Source: Pisaster brevispinus (taxonomy: Eukaryota; Echinodermata; Asteroidea; Forcipulatida; Asteriidae). Taken from it: a stretch of 64,000 nt of DNA. The position numbers were made by a program, and so were the translations under genes. The notes below the pieces were generated by a model that worked only from the letters and a program-made list of their open reading frames with translations, was not told the DNA's origin and searched no databases. The stretch lies in contig JAMKCF010000023.1 in NCBI GenBank assembly GCA_023634235.1, positions 4,129,001-4,193,000 on the forward strand. The letters run 5' to 3'. Shown here piece by piece: positions 63,767 to 64,000 of this stretch; within the stretch, counting starts at the first letter, position 1; every line of letters begins with the position of its first letter.

Positions 63767-64000
63767 TAAAGGTCTGTTTACATTATACAAGACATTGTCA
63801 GAATGCTCTTTTCACTTCTGTACAAGTTAAAAATCTTCTTGGCATCAAATACTGTATGCTTAAGCACAGTCGTTGGTACATGTGGTTTTAAAGAATCACG
63901 TGATGACTAGTAGTGAGGACGATGATGTCCTGTAAATGTGTAAACAGGCCCTTTTACAATGTGCATTTTTAACATAACAACCCTACCTTTATATCCCAGA
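63767..64000. other. Right edge of window, nothing recognised
   Basis: Unremarkable AT-rich sequence. Confidence 0.5.

Overview
The window is eukaryotic DNA that holds the 3' part of one large plus-strand gene. Many short exons are bounded by AG acceptors and GT donors. Joined in order, 53 exons (125-52593) give one open frame of 10,499 coding bases, about 3,498 residues, with every junction phase matching. The domain order is 26 immunoglobulin (I-set) domains, six thrombospondin type 1 repeats, a G2F/nidogen beta-barrel, nine EGF-like modules and a fibulin-type C-terminus ending in SVSAYDY. This order is diagnostic of hemicentin, closest in layout to vertebrate HMCN1, an extracellular-matrix and basement-membrane linker. 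The N-terminal VWA domain and earlier Ig domains must lie left of the window. Gene content and repeat style suggest an invertebrate deuterostome, most likely an echinoderm and perhaps a sea star; this is inference.

Layout: 125-30766 holds Ig exons (20 domains on single exons, six split over two). 32124-38077 holds six single-exon TSP1 repeats. 39109-40551 holds the G2F domain on three exons. 41353-52593 holds a linker exon, the EGF-like exons and the C-terminal exons. A polyadenylation signal follows at 52971. Nearly every module is a cassette with phase 1 borders, which lets domains be duplicated without breaking the frame.

The introns are full of repeats: more than ten minisatellites (units of 7 to 93 bp), at least six tRNA-derived SINE families, foldback elements, a Penelope-like retroelement remnant (19233-19460) and other retroelement debris. 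Several tandem duplications include or touch real splice sites: the donors of exons 38 and 39 and the acceptors of exons 11, 23 and 53. A full-length, slightly diverged, inverted copy of window exon 1 lies at 18581-18756, next to the Penelope-like tail. The original exon 1 also follows such a tail, which suggests retroelement 3' transduction of an exon.

The last 11 kb (53-64 kb) has no recognisable gene. It holds a 60-bp satellite array, telomere-like CCCTAA satellite, AT-rich low complexity, a SINE, a likely hAT MITE, and weak evidence for a second, unknown transcription unit starting near 55.7-56.4 kb.
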